DNA of 64,000 nt from assembly GCF_901709675.1 (NCBI RefSeq), contig NC_051089.1, positions 18,164,008-18,228,007 on the forward strand, in the 5' to 3' direction. This document shows positions 20,470-31,124 of this stretch, in pieces; positions within the stretch are counted from its first letter, which is position 1, and each line of letters opens with the position of its first letter. Made by a program: the position numbers and the translations under genes. A model generated the notes under the pieces. It made no database searches and was not told the origin of the DNA. It was given only the letters and a program-made list of their open reading frames with translations. Origin of the DNA: Syngnathus acus (taxonomy: Eukaryota; Chordata; Actinopteri; Syngnathiformes; Syngnathidae).

Positions 20470-22240
20470 CCCGAAGTAAAGTGATGGACGCGCAGAAGTT
20501 GCTTAAAACGGCAACATTAAAACATCTGACTTCTACAAGACCTAAGACGCCAGGAATAATGAAGGACAAAGCACGACTATTGTTCAATGGAGGTGACGAC
20601 GCAGGCAAAACACAGACCAGGCTCCTCTTCTCTACCTGGATGTCCTAATATTAAGAAGAGTATTTGTATCTTTAAAGAGAAATACCTCCTTTACCATATA
20701 ACGACTCTGTGGAGCGTGTGTGCGAAATTGTCAAAAGGAACAGAGAAAGGTATGAGAAACACAGTCGAGACATTGACAATGCCATCCAAGAGGTGGAGGA
20801 CAGTGGGCTGGTCATAAACGAATGGTGCCACCTGGCTCCCGAGAGTGAGTTGCAAAGACTCGAATGCGTTGAGGAAATCAACGCAAGAGAGGACCCAAAT
20901 GACAACGTGGAGGAAAATGTCCCGGACTATAACGTCAGGTCCGAAACAACACAAATGTCCATCGTGACAGAGGCTGCTGCCATCGATCCCGCAGTGTTAC
21001 GCGACATGTATCGTGACCTGAACCAAAAGCAAGCGTCCGTCCGTCTTCTACAAGGTCAGAGATTGGTGCATAAAACGTGTGTGTAGCTCAAAGCCAATTG
21101 AGCAGTTCTTCTACCACATCAATGGTGGCGCCGGGACCGGCAAATCGCATCTGATCAAATCCAGAGCAGATCCACGCAGAGGCTACCAAAATACTGCAGA
21201 GACTACCACGACTGGCTGAGGAGGCCGACATTTCCAAGCAAACGGTTGTTCTCGCAGCTTTCACTGGCACGGCGGCATTCAACATTTCTGGGACAACTTT
21301 GCATTGTCTACTCAAACTGCCGAGAAGTCTCAAACCCCCGTACCACGGCCTAGGCAATAAACTGGACGAAGTCAGAGCCGAGCTATCGATCGCCGAAATC
21401 ATCATCGATGAGATTTCCATGGTGTCAAAAGACCTCTTTGCCTACGTGAATGCCAGGTTGAAACAAATCAAAGGAATTCATTGACCTTTTGGTGGCATGT
21501 CTGTTCTTGCTGTTGGAGATTTCTTTCAGCTCCCTCCTGTGAGACAGTCCAAACCTCTGTGCGTGTACGATCCCACGCGGCTGGACCACTGGCGTGACAA
21601 CTTCAAAACGATCACACTCAGCGACATCATGAGGCGGAAAGACGATGTCGCCTTTGCTGAACTGCTGAACCGACTCCGCGTCAAGGAAAAGTCTGATGAA
21701 CTGTCGGAACTGGACAGAGCTCTCCTTGCGACGAGGTACACTTCCCCAGAAATGTGTACAAAGCATATTCTGCATGTTTTTGCCACCAAGAAACAGGTGG
21801 ATGGCCATAACTCCGTGATGCTGAATCTGCTTCATAAGGACATTGTGCAAATTGACGCAGATGACCACAAGAAAGACAAAGGAACTGGCAGAATGGCAAG
21901 GCAAGCTTCCCCTGTGCAAGGCGCTAAGAATGAGCTCCCGGACTCAATCAAAGTTGCCTTCGGTGCTCGTGTTATGATCACACGCAATATTGATGTTCAA
22001 GCAGGTCTGTGCAATGGGATGTTTGCAAAAGTTGTCAAATTGGTGAACTATCCAAATGAAGCACGTGTCCAGAAACTTGGGTTTATTAAATCAACCGGAA
22101 TTGACCTTATTTCAACAAGAAGTGCCTTAAATGAAACCAGAAGTGACCTAAACATAACATTTGCTCGAACTTTTACAATTTTTGTCCCATTAGACCCGTT
22201 TCATTTTTTGAACTCCAACCTGAACCTCTTGAACCTGTAG
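20470..22240 (+). pseudogene. Helitron-type PIF1-like helicase
   Basis: The plus strand encodes a helicase of the Helitron Rep/Hel type. KRNRERYEKHSRDID and NEKQAS-like blocks precede the Walker A region [12 protein letters not shown] (about 21125). Then come [20 protein letters not shown], Walker [30 protein letters not shown], and ARVMITRNIDVQAGLCNGMF near the C-terminus. A frameshift at 21080-21180 and a stop at 21482 interrupt it, and the Rep HUH domain is absent. Family knowledge: such helicases unwind DNA during rolling-circle transposition. A cellular PIF1 is less likely given the lesions and the typical fish Helitron wording of the motifs. Confidence 0.85.
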
Positions 22241-22690
22241 TTTTTGTTTTGTTCCAAATTTAAAAAAATGTCGGCGCCCATTTTTTTTAAAATTCCCATT
22301 CATGGTCTTCGCCATCACACGCAATTTCTCCAGAAATGGGATTTTCTAGTTCTTTTTCTAGTTTATACCATTTGGCAGAGATGGGACCAAGTCACACATG
22401 TGCAAGTCTCAAGTAAGTCTCAAGTCTTAACCTTCAAGTCTCAAGTAAGTCCCAAGTCATTTTTGTCTTGGGCAAGTCAAGTCAAGTCAAGTCAAGTCAA
22501 GTCCTTAAATAGGTCAAGTCAAGTCCTGAAATAGGTCAAGTCAAGTCCAAGTCAAGTAAACTGTAGTTTTTACTTATGAACTTGCTCCATATTAAATCAT
22601 ATTTACTTAATTCAGTTTCATCATCATATTCATTGCATTAAAGCTATATATACACACACACACCTATTTAGATAAATGAAAAGCACTTAC

Positions 22691-22854
22691 TTGGCAGAAT
22701 GGCTCTTCAAATGATGGACAAAGTTTGAAGTTATCGTCTGGCTGTCCGAAATGTTTTTGTTGCATATCTCGCACTGTGCTGTCCGTCTTTTGCCGTCATA
22801 AAAGTGATTGCGATAGCCGAAGGTGATGACTCGCGGTACCGCTCCCGTTGACAT
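22691..22854 (-). CDS. BED zinc-finger exon of a hAT transposase
   Basis: From an ATG at 22854 the frame encodes about 54 residues ending HHLKSHSAK, with CEICNKNIS as the Cys pair and HHLKSH as the His pair of a BED (C2H2) DNA-binding domain. A gtaagt donor follows directly at 22690, so this is the first exon of a spliced transposase whose catalytic exons are absent. The neighbouring arms hold many copies of a short motif that such a finger could bind (inference). Confidence 0.75.
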
Positions 22855-22928
22855 GTTTGCGCATGTCTGATATAAAGGGGTGTGATTCTCCAATAAACAC
22901 GTTCGGTAGGTAGAGCGGGCACGACTGA

Positions 22929-22953
22929 TTGATTGATTGATTGATTGATTGAC
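22929..22953. repeat. (TTGA)n microsatellite
   Basis: Six tandem gatt/ttga units inside the hAT element; the env copy has only two or three. Confidence 0.85.
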
Positions 22954-23253
22954 AGGGTAGTGATCCAATCATGACAACGCCATTCTCAGCCTGCGCTCCT
23001 ACCGTGTTATCGATATTATTTTTTTAAATGTATTATTAATTTTATATTCAAACTGAAAACATAAACTAAATAACACTGAAGTCATTCAAGTCATCGTGTC
23101 TCAAGTCAAGTCAAGTCCCGAGTCTTTAACTTCCAAGTCGAGTCTCAAGTTGTTTCCTTTTTTGTCAAGTCAAGTCACAAGTCATCAAAACAGCGACTCG
23201 AGTCGACTCGAGTCCAAGTCACAGTGACTCGAGTCCCCATCTCTGCCATTTGG

Positions 23254-23868
23254 TCCTTGCAAAAGTTCAAAAGCATTAAAGGGTCAACGCAACTGAAAAT
23301 ATTTCGTTTCTTTAAATTTTACTGACATCCTTCCATTTTACACTTTAATTTAATCCTCAAAATGTGACGACCTGTTAACCAGACCTGTTTAACATTTCTA
23401 GCGTTTCTGATCATAAAAAAAAACACCCATCAAAAGATGTTTAAAGAGTGCCATGAATTTTTATTTGGAATTTATAACATATTGAACATCTAATATCATG
23501 TTTGACAGTGTTTATAAAGTTTGTAACATTTACCGAAAATGCGATCACGTCAAGTGCATCCATCCTGGCTCTGAAAATGGCGACTCTCGAAGACTCCCCG
23601 TATCATGATGGACAGGGAACCTACAAATTATTCTTTTTATATCTCTTCAGTGGGTTTAAAAAGAGAAGTTGAAACCATTTTGTCCAAATAGAACGCAGCC
23701 ACGAGCCACGTCCAGACGTTAGTTAGCCACCTAGCAGGTTAGCATAGCTGCCCTTTCATGTTCGATGTGCGTAATATCCGGTGATGTATCAAAGGCAAAC
23801 CCTGTGTTGTGATTGGCTGATGAGGAGGCCTTTTTTTTTTTTTTTTTTTTTTTTAAGTATGCCTCATA
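23254..23868. other. Noncoding stretch before the HMG-box gene
   Basis: No coding signal recognised. Contains a run of 24 T at about 23831-23854. Probably residual Helitron sequence followed by 5' flank of the gene at 23869; no promoter motif is convincing. Confidence 0.4.
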
Positions 23869-23967
23869 ATGGATAGACATCATTTCGGAAGTTCAGAAAC
23901 TCATCGATCAGACGCACAAAAATTAACCAACACCGATTTAAAGATGATGCAAAACCGTCAAAAACAG
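23869..23967 (+). CDS. Possible first exon of the HMG-box gene
   Basis: ATG at 23869 opens 33 codons (starting MDRHHFGSSE) that end in phase 0 at a gtaggg donor (23968). A second open segment (about 23990-24180, containing SETYWNMHKLED and FQMFNEELQRDL) follows and runs into an apparent 1-nt frameshift near 24171 before a charged helical stretch (KYEQLMQTLDFEENHAREHE). Neither part is recognised. They may be 5' exons of the TCF/LEF-like gene or an unrelated relic. Confidence 0.35.
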
Positions 23968-24284
23968 GTAGGGAAAAGTTTTAGACCCAAATAACTTCAA
24001 TAAAGAAACGTTTTCGCATTAATAACGTTTCTGAAACTTATTGGAACATGCACAAACTTGAAGACACAATTACAATTCGGGACGGAAAAACTCAACTGAA
24101 AACTAAAATGTTTCATTTAGTGTTCCAGATGTTTAATGAGGAATTGCAGCGAGATCTGAATGAAGATTCAAGTATGAACAACTAATGCAAACTCTGGATT
24201 TTGAGGAGAATCATGCACGAGAACATGAAAAATGGAATAGTTACATGTTTCTCATAAAACAATTAATAACTTTTTTTTTGGCAG

Positions 24285-25778
24285 ATTCTGGATGCACACT
24301 TGGTGGAACCTTGGTGCCACCTGCCTGATCGAGTGATGTAAGTAACAACTGTATATCATATCATGTTTCTTTCATCAACATTTCTGCAGTCTAACGTACG
24401 TATTTTTCTGTAGCCTTGGACACTTGTCCAATAACATACCACCACCAGGATGTTACCTGCTCACTCCGATCTTACCACCAACACCCCAAAAAGCACGGTC
24501 AATCCTCAGTTTCTGCCAAATGGATTCCTTTGAATGCCCACACGATGGTGACATGCGTTTGCTTGTGCTTTTGATTTTCCAGCTGGACAAAAGAACCCCA
24601 GGCTCCTTCCAAGCCGTATATCAAAAAAACACCGAACGCGTTTATGTTATTTATGAAGGAGCAGCGGCCTTTTGTCAAAGCTCAACTTGAAAATTCAAGC
24701 GGAGAGTGAAAAGACAGCGCACCCGTTAATAAAATCTTGGGGCAGATGGTAAGTACGATGCGCACGCATTCATGCGCGCATGTTTTTTTGACACTTTCTC
24801 ATTAAATCCACAGTGGAAGTCGCTCACGCAGGACGAGCGGGAAAAGTACTTTAATGAATCGGATCGGCTCAACCAGATCCATGCCAGCTTGCACCCGGAT
24901 TGGTCCTGTCGAGATAACTATGTGAGTTAGAATCCATCGGAACAATTAAAAAAAAAAAAAAAAAAAAGTGTTTTTGTGTGAAATGACATGATTTTGTGTT
25001 CTGTGCAGGGTCAAAAGAAAAAGAGAGTGTGGTGCAGTACCAAAAAATCCGAACGCACCAATAATGTCCAACCGCATGCTTCTTTGATGGGCAATCATAA
25101 TACAGGTACGTCTCAGAAAATGTTTCTTTGAATTTTTTGAACTGATCACCTGACAGAGCGCCGTGTCAATCCAAGCTGAGCATTCTGTTTAGTAATGGAA
25201 GACTCACAGTGAATCTCATCTCGGGAGTGACTGGCGTTTTTGTGTTTGCAGTGCGTGTCCCTGACATCCCCGCACCGGCACCCCCCTCTGTCATTTTCAG
25301 CCACTTTGAGGCACCCAAAGCGGACCTGACTGGCCACTTGGCGGTGCCGAGGCAGCCCTTCTTGCCATATACGACGAGCATTTGGCAAGCAGGGCCTAAT
25401 GAGGACCCTGGCTGCACCATCGGTCGGGGTTTTGAGTTGCCTCCATCTTCGTCCTCATGCATCGGCAGCCTGTATGAGAACGACCTGACGACCTCCGGCC
25501 TATTTAAGGAGTTGGAGGAGCTGGAGATGTCCACGAGCTCCTTCTGGGATTCACCCTTGTGTAGCAGCAGCTTGCATGAGGACGAGGACGACCTGACCTC
25601 CGGCCTATTTAAGGAGTTGGCCGAGGTGACCTCGGACTGCTTTTCGAGTTCACCCTCAGACACCAGCAGCCTTCATGAGGACGAGGAGGATCTGACCTCT
25701 GCCCTTTTTAGGCAGCTGGTAGCTTTGGAGGGAGCTGAGGTGTCCTCAGCCTCCTTTTTGTCTTCCTACCTCATTTAA
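24285..25778 (+). CDS. TCF/LEF-like HMG-box gene (several exons, lesions)
   Basis: Exons with consensus splice sites: 24285-24337, 24414 to about 24552, 24583-24748, 24814-24921, 25009-25105, 25252-25778. The third and fourth give a TCF/LEF HMG box (KPYIKKTPNAFMLFMKEQRP, VNKILGQMWKSL, REKYFNESDRLNQIHASLHP, DWSCRDNYGQKKKRV), including the DNYGxKKKR basic tail that contacts DNA in LEF1. The last exon encodes 175 residues with three acidic repeats around SSLHEDEDDLTSGLF. Phases match from 24583 on, but a TGA at 24707-24709 lies inside the HMG box and the join near 24552/24583 is one base out. No beta-catenin-binding domain is seen. Either a recent pseudogene or a lineage-specific paralog with sequencing errors. 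Confidence 0.7.
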
Positions 25779-26171
25779 GGCATGGAAACAGAGACACAAT
25801 GAATTGATTCTTTTTATGAATGTTTTGATATACATGATAGATTTCTTCTTTGGATCTGCTTCTATATAATCTATTAACTGTTTCCTTTTAACTCTTTTAA
25901 TGACCGATTGGTCTAACTTAATATTGTACAATTGCAATTTACAAAAGTTGTTTTATCTGTTTGATCTATTTTTAAAATGGATTTTATTCGGTGTAAATTT
26001 CCCTTAAACACAAATGCACTTGATTTTAAGATACCAAAATACGAACTGTACATTTGAAATGTTTATTGATTAAAACACTGTGTTATAAAAATGACCTTGT
26101 TATCTATTTTCAACAAATGTTTGTCAAACTTTTTTTAACACGCAGGCACGTTACGACTTGACGGTAGCTGA
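25779..26171. other. AT-rich gap between HMG-box gene and DHCR24-like exons
   Basis: No coding signal. Likely the shared 3' flank of two convergent genes. AATAAA signals are not clearly placed. Confidence 0.4.
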
Positions 26172-26690
26172 TCAACATACGTCACATTTGATGGGGACAC
26201 GATCCCAACCTGCGGCCGCAGAAGATCCGTGTCTCGCGGCTTTACAAATTTTGTCGTAAACTTCGGGGAAAGCGTCCTTGCAGCCGAGCTCCTCTCTCAA
26301 TTTCTGATACAGCTGCCCGTCAAACATCTCCCAGAACTCGTCGCGGTCCATGTAGATGTCGGCGTACAGCATCTGGAACCTGCAGGGTCAACACAAGAAC
26401 CTTAGAAAACATCTCCGAGTCATTAAGGTAGAAGGCAAATGTCATCAAAGGAATTTGAAATATTTGCGTGGTTAAACTTTACAGCAGAAATACAAAATCT
26501 TGAGCGACGTACCCGCGGACGTCTCGAACAAACTTCTCCAGCCGCCTCGTAGACGCCGTTGCCTCAAAGTGTTTGACTTTGGCTCGCCGTAGGCACCGAT
26601 GTCCACGTACAGTTCCTCCTCGTCACTTTTGGGGTGGACCATGCCCCTGCCGGGTGGTAGGAGGAACGGGCAGAGCCAGAGAGGGTCAAC
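26172..26690 (-). pseudogene. dhcr24: DHCR24-like sterol reductase, last two exons
   Basis: Exons 26690-26513 and 26379-26172 (minus) have proper splice sites (ag/gt at 26691, 26512, 26380). They encode the C-terminus of delta(24)-sterol reductase: VDPLWLCPFLLPPGRGMVHP, ELYVDIGAYGEPK, then [19 protein letters not shown] and [20 protein letters not shown]24 is a membrane-bound FAD enzyme of the endoplasmic reticulum that reduces the C24 double bond in cholesterol synthesis. A 1-base deletion near 26577-26582 breaks the first exon, and the usual stop after KAARH is replaced by an 18-residue extension. No upstream exons are seen; an L1 begins at once. Best read as a truncated duplicate. Confidence 0.8.
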
Positions 26691-26726
26691 CTGAACACAG
26701 AAAAAAAACTTTTTGTTCGAAGGGCC

Positions 26727-27425
26727 GTGTCGAGAGGTGGCTCGCATAATCCAAAATCTTTTGTCCAATCTATCTGTCACAGTATTTTGGCAAAAGTCAA
26801 AATCACGCCGGCAACACCAAGTAAGTCGGTGAAGGAGAGGAAAGCTAAGACTTCTGAGGAGAAAAAGGATGACCAAGCTACCAACAATGATATTCTTATA
26901 CTTGTGTTGGGACAACGTGTGGCTGGGCTTGAGTTGCAATTAAATGATATCAGAGAACAAAATAGGTAGAACGCTGCCATGATTGCCAACTTAACTAAGA
27001 CCGTGCAAGTCAACTCGGAGGAAATAGATGGACTAAAGAAGAGAGTGGTGGCGCTCAAGAATGAGAATACCAGTGTGCTGAACGAAAACAAAGAATTGAA
27101 GAACAAACTATTTGAACAACAACGCGATAGCATAAGGTCATGTCTTCGAGTGAGAGGTATTAAGGAAACGAGGGATGAAAATCTCCAGGAGACTGTGGTT
27201 TGAATACTAAACAGAATTGTTCCAGAGCTCACAGTGAAAATGGACCTCGCGGTAGATGTTGTTCACAGGCTGGGGAAAAGAGAAGACAACCGCACAAGGC
27301 AAGCTGTTATCCTGTTTGCACAGAGACATGTAATACATGAGGTGTGGCGGAGAACTAAAGATTCTGGGATTAGCAAATCGGAAGGCATACGCTTTGCAGA
27401 AATGTTACTGAAAGAAGACTTATAG
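26727..27425 (+). pseudogene. L1-type ORF1 (coiled coil plus RRM)
   Basis: Three stretches (26727-26969, 26979-27203, 27234-27425) in one frame separated by single stops form an ORF1p: Lys-rich N-terminus (KSVKERKAKTSEEKKDD), a heptad-rich coiled coil (LGQRVAGLELQLNDI, IDGLKKRVVALKNENTSVL), an RRM-like SCLRVRGIKE, and the C-terminal block DVVHRLGKRE and HVIHEVWRRTKDSGI. ORF1p is the RNA-binding trimer of the L1 particle (family knowledge). The stops make it defunct. Confidence 0.82.
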
Positions 27426-27660
27426 GAGTGAAAACGACAGTGGCCGCTGGTGGAGCAAGCAAGAAGAGCTGGGAAACGGGCCTACTTTTGAGGCCCCGAC
27501 GCTTACATAAAAGGACGTCGTGTTGGAGAAGGTGGACAGCAGTTGGGATAATATATGAAACTTTAATGGCCGGAGGACATTAGTGCAATTTAAGAGCTAA
27601 GGTCGAGAGTTCTTTTTCTTCTTTTTCTAACGGTCGAGTTTGTGTTTTTTTTAATTTGTT

Positions 27661-28190
27661 TTGTATAATTTTTTATCATTCATGTTAAATGTTAGGACTA
27701 TTTTTGGTTCATTGAATGTTTGGGGCTTAAGAGAGCTGGTTAAAAGGAAAGCTATATTTTTATTTTGTAAAGGGCAAAAATCCAACTGTCTTTTTTGCAA
27801 GAGACTCACTCTACAGAGGCAGATGTTTTGTTCTGGTCCAATCAATTGGGAGGCAAACTCTTGTTCAGCAATGGCTCGTCAAGATCTGCAGGAGTGGCTG
27901 TTTGTTTCAACATCTTTCCTGGTGGAGTTATCACACATCGGACTGACAAGGAAGGACACTGGTTGGCAGTTGTGGCAGAGATTGATGGTATATTTTTGAA
28001 TTTGTTGAATGTATATGGATACAGTAATGACTCTCAAAATAAGGAAATGATGAACAGTTTATCAAAGGTGATTGGTGAACTTAAAAGTCGTTATCCAACT
28101 GATAAAGTCATATGCTGTGGAGACTGGAACATCACCCCGGACGAATGGCTAGATAGGTGGCCCGAGAAAACTGGGGAAACCTGAATATAA
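27661..28190 (+). pseudogene. L1-type endonuclease, first part
   Basis: SLNVWGLRELVKRKAIF, then after a frameshift QETHSTEADVLFW, GVAVCFN, LNVYGYSNDSQN and CCGDWNITPDEW, the AP-endonuclease motifs of L1 ORF2. Interrupted near 28225; the domain resumes at 28685 and 29049 (SKAPLSDHC). Confidence 0.82.
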
Positions 28191-28224
28191 TTTGTTGATG
28201 AATAATAATCTCAGGGATTGGTGC

Positions 28225-28454
28225 GTGTTCTGAAATGATGTCCGTTGTTGAGCAAGGAAAACAAAGATGTGGAGTAATAATTGCTTCTTTATTGGCAAGA
28301 TCTTGGGTTGTTTAATGGCGGCCAGTACACGAGGTACGGCAGCAGATGAAATAACAGCCTCCATCTCCAGGTCAGAAGGTTTTATACTGTCCGGAAAAGG
28401 CGGTAAAGCGTCACCTAACCGTTTGGTACATAGTGTATTGGGAGGTTACCGCCC

Positions 28455-28498
<44 letters not shown>

Positions 28499-28684
28499 GT
28501 GTGCGTGTGCTTGTGTGTGTGTCCGCCGTCTGTGCCCATGTTGCCACAAAGTTCTGGGTGCTGATTGAGCAGTTATGTTTATATGAAATAATAATAAGAT
28601 TTGCACACATACGAACATGAAAAGGTATGAGTTTGTCTAACTTAACAAAATATGTACACGTTGCTGTTTCACCCATTTCAGGAT
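28225..28684. other. Unclassified insertion in the L1 endonuclease
   Basis: About 460 bp that interrupt the L1 frame. The ends ctgaaatg and catttcag are inverted. Contains a (TG)n microsatellite at 28458-28512. No coding. Class unknown. Confidence 0.5.
28458..28512. repeat. (TG)n microsatellite
   Basis: Pure tg run of about 17 repeats followed by interrupted gcgtgtgt units. Confidence 0.9.
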
Positions 28685-28759
28685 ATATGGAGAGAAAAGA
28701 ACTCGGGAATAAGAGAATTTTCATGGTTTAAACCGAATGGAAGCTGTAAATCCAGAATT

Positions 28760-29048
28760 CAGTGGCGTAGCCAAGCCGGGGCGAGCCGGGGCGGCGGCCC
28801 GGTTAGGACTCCCTGCGCCCCGGTTGAAAAAAATCGAGCTTTTTCGATTCTTCATTTTCATGCCGTTTTTTTCTTTCGGTCTTGCGCGAATGTGCTTGCG
28901 CTATTCTATGTGCGCGATGTTATCCATTCACCGTTTGCCTCCCGGACCCAGATGTTGTTTTAGCGATCAGCGAATGGCGTGGGTGATGTTCGATTTTTTT
29001 TCCTGTGGGCGCGCGCCCCTACTGGAAAAATTCCTGGCTACGCCACTG
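28760..29048. mobile_element. hAT-type MITE with 8-bp target duplication
   Basis: Termini CAGTGGCGTAGCCA and TGGCTACGCCACTG are perfect 14-bp inverted repeats; the octamer CCAGAATT flanks both ends (28752-28759, 29049-29056). 289 bp, GC-rich, no coding. The L1 frame continues across it. Confidence 0.95.
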
Positions 29049-29249
29049 CCAGAATTGATTACTGGTTGGGCACTGACGATATAACGTCGCTAACCACAAA
29101 GGTTTCAATGTCTAAAGCACCTTTATCAGATCACTGTCTTATTATATGTTAACTTTATAACCTGCCATCAAGAAAATGTGTCAAAGAGGCTATTGGAAAT
29201 TTAATGTCAAATTGTTAGAAAATGATGAGTACCGGAAATTGCCATTTAG

Positions 29250-29635
29250 AAAAATTCATTTCTTTCGGATTTTAGCTAATGACCTACCTGAGAAATTAGT
29301 TCTAGCTTTACATGCTAACGCGCTTAGCTTCAATTTGTCAGCTTTTTCTGTTGGAATTTTTACAATGTAGTGGTTAGCCTTTTTTATTTATGTTCAATTG
29401 ACGCAACCCCGCTGTTAGAGGTAGATCAAAACAGCCGCTGTTCTAGTGTTAAGAACACCAGTGAGATGCAGGTATTGCATACTACATCAGGAAAATATAC
29501 ATATTATCGCCCATTTCAGTGCCCCTTGGCGATCGGACAAAAAGTGTTCTCTATTTATCGCCCACCCCACCTGTTGGACATAAACCTTCTCTAATTATCG
29601 CCCTGGGCGATAATGAGAATAAATACGGTATATTT
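29250..29635. other. Unclassified segment inside the L1
   Basis: Replaces the RT core of the L1. No coding recognised. Contains several attatcgccc motifs in both orientations (29500-29620), possibly a degraded TIR element. Confidence 0.4.
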
Positions 29636-30900
29636 CTTAAGGATCAGCTCCAAATTCCAATAACATGGCAAGTGATTAGTACTTTTTCAAAAGCTTCTGG
29701 ACTCCAGTTAAATGTAAAGAAATGTGAATTAATACCACTTAAAGACCAAACCAGATACAGGTTAAAAGAGAGGTTAAATATTTAGGTGTCTTAGTCTCGA
29801 AAGACAAAATTGCTTCGGAAAAGAATAACATAAAGGATAATATCGATAAGTGCAAGGCATCCCTCAATCGGTGGCTACAAAGGGATCTGTCAATATTTGG
29901 TAGAATTATGTTAACCAAAACTAACAGTTTATCCAGGTTAATATATCCAGCTTACTCCCTTGCCATCTCTCCTCAAATAACAAAAAATGTTCATAGGCTA
30001 TGTTTTGATTTTATTTGGAGAAATAAATATCAAAACAGGACTTAAACAGACCCTAAGAGAAGGGGGGAGGTAATGCTCTAGATTTTGAGTTTATGAATGG
30101 TTTGTTGAAAACTAATTGGTTGAAACAATTCCTTAAAAATTTGCAATCAATATGGTTCCTCATACCCAATATGGTCTTTGAAAAAAATAGGTGGAATCAG
30201 ATTCCTTTTGAAATGTGATTATGAACACAAAAGATTCCTTTACAATTATCGGACTTTCATCAACAAGTTCTGCTTTATTGGAGACTTATTTTCAAACATA
30301 ATTTTCCATCTCACAACACACCAATTTGGACAATAGGTATATTTTGATACATAGAAATTCAGTTTTTATTTCTGAATGGTTCTCTACAGGAGTAGGCTAT
30401 GGGATATATCTGACTTCATGGATGAGGAGGGAGGAATCTTGCATCATGCTGAATTTTGTGATAGATTTAAAATTTCTTGTACTCAAAAAAGTACAAACAA
30501 ATGGTGAAAACATTGTTTGGCATGCACAAACAATAAAGCTGATTCTGATCTTTTCTTTTGGTGTGAATTTGTACAAAAGTTTTGGCTTGACTTACAACAA
30601 TGGGCTTGTTCAAAAGGGTTGCTCTATGTTCTCTTACTATCTCTGATGTTAAATATAGCTTTTTCATAATGGTAAATTAGATTTTTTTATTAACAATATT
30701 ATTTTATTGGCCAAACAATACATACACAAATGTCGCTTCTTTAAAACAAGACCAAACTTTCTGCATTGGAAGAATGATCTGAAATCCTATAACAATTCGT
30801 TAAAATTTATTAACATCAAGAATGCTGTAAACCTGACCTCATTTATTGAAAGGCTGTCTCTAAGAAATTTGGTCTGGCTGTATATTCTTTGCATATAAGA
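29636..30900 (+). pseudogene. L1-type ORF2, C-terminal part
   Basis: Frames read FSKASGLQLNVKKCELIPL, VKYLGVLVSKDKIAS, RWLQRDLSIFGRIMLTKTN and further ORF2 tail sequence up to IRWSCPEM near 30915, each shifting frame by small indels. Thumb and C-terminal region of L1-Tx1 RT; the YADD-containing palm is gone. Confidence 0.75.
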
Positions 30901-31044
30901 TGGAGTTGCCCTGAAATGTGTGTGTTTTTTTAAATACCTTTTTCATTTGAGTTTTTTTTTTGTGTGTGCTTTGGTTTGTTTGTTTTGTGTTTTGTGGTCT
31001 TGGGGATATTTTTGTTTGTTTTTGTCGAAAAAAAAAAAAAAAAA

Positions 31045-31104
31045 ATGAAGAAGAAGAAGACGAAGAAGAAGAAGACGAAGAAGAAGAAGAACCAGTGTCG
31101 TTGA
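31045..31104 (+). other. Lys-rich upstream ORF before NADSYN1
   Basis: ATG at 31045 opens 19 codons (Lys runs separated by Thr, from a gaa/gac microsatellite) and stops 20 bases before the NADSYN1 ATG. The ATG is created where the L1 poly(A) meets gaagaag. Whether it is transcribed is unknown. Confidence 0.4.
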
Positions 31105-31124
31105 GTAATTACTTTACCAAGAAA

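Larger units (their letters stand above)
22376..23245 (-). mobile_element. hAT element, second copy, 8-bp target duplication
   Basis: Termini CAGAGATGGG and CCATCTCTG, flanked by the octamer CCATTTGG (22368-22375, 23246-23253). 870 bp, opposite orientation to the copy in env (7831-8858). The left arm is a run of caagt/ctcaagtaagt units, the right arm of caagtcaagtc and gactcgagtc units. Only an N-terminal transposase exon remains. Confidence 0.94.
26700..31044 (+). mobile_element. L1-like LINE (Tx1 type), broken
   Basis: Order on the plus strand: ORF1 (26727-27425), endonuclease (27661-28190), more endonuclease after two insertions (28685-28759, 29049-29250), RT C-terminal part (29636-30900), a T/G-rich 3' UTR and a poly(A) run (31028-31044). 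Two-ORF organisation and motifs resemble fish L1-Tx1 elements. The RT core is missing. Stops and frameshifts abound. Its tail abuts the 5' flank of NADSYN1. Confidence 0.85.

Noticed and set aside
20470-22240. Cellular PIF1 helicase gene
   Set aside because: A frameshift, a stop and typical Helitron blocks around the helicase motifs point to a transposon relic.
26172-26690. DHCR7 (known NADSYN1 neighbour in mammals)
   Set aside because: The motifs EFWEMFDG and [16 protein letters not shown] are those of DHCR24, not DHCR7, so no synteny claim is made.
30960-31124. N-terminal acidic extension of NADSYN1
   Set aside because: The frame is open into the exon, but it is made of L1 3' UTR, poly(A) and a gaa repeat; the conserved protein starts at MGRKV.
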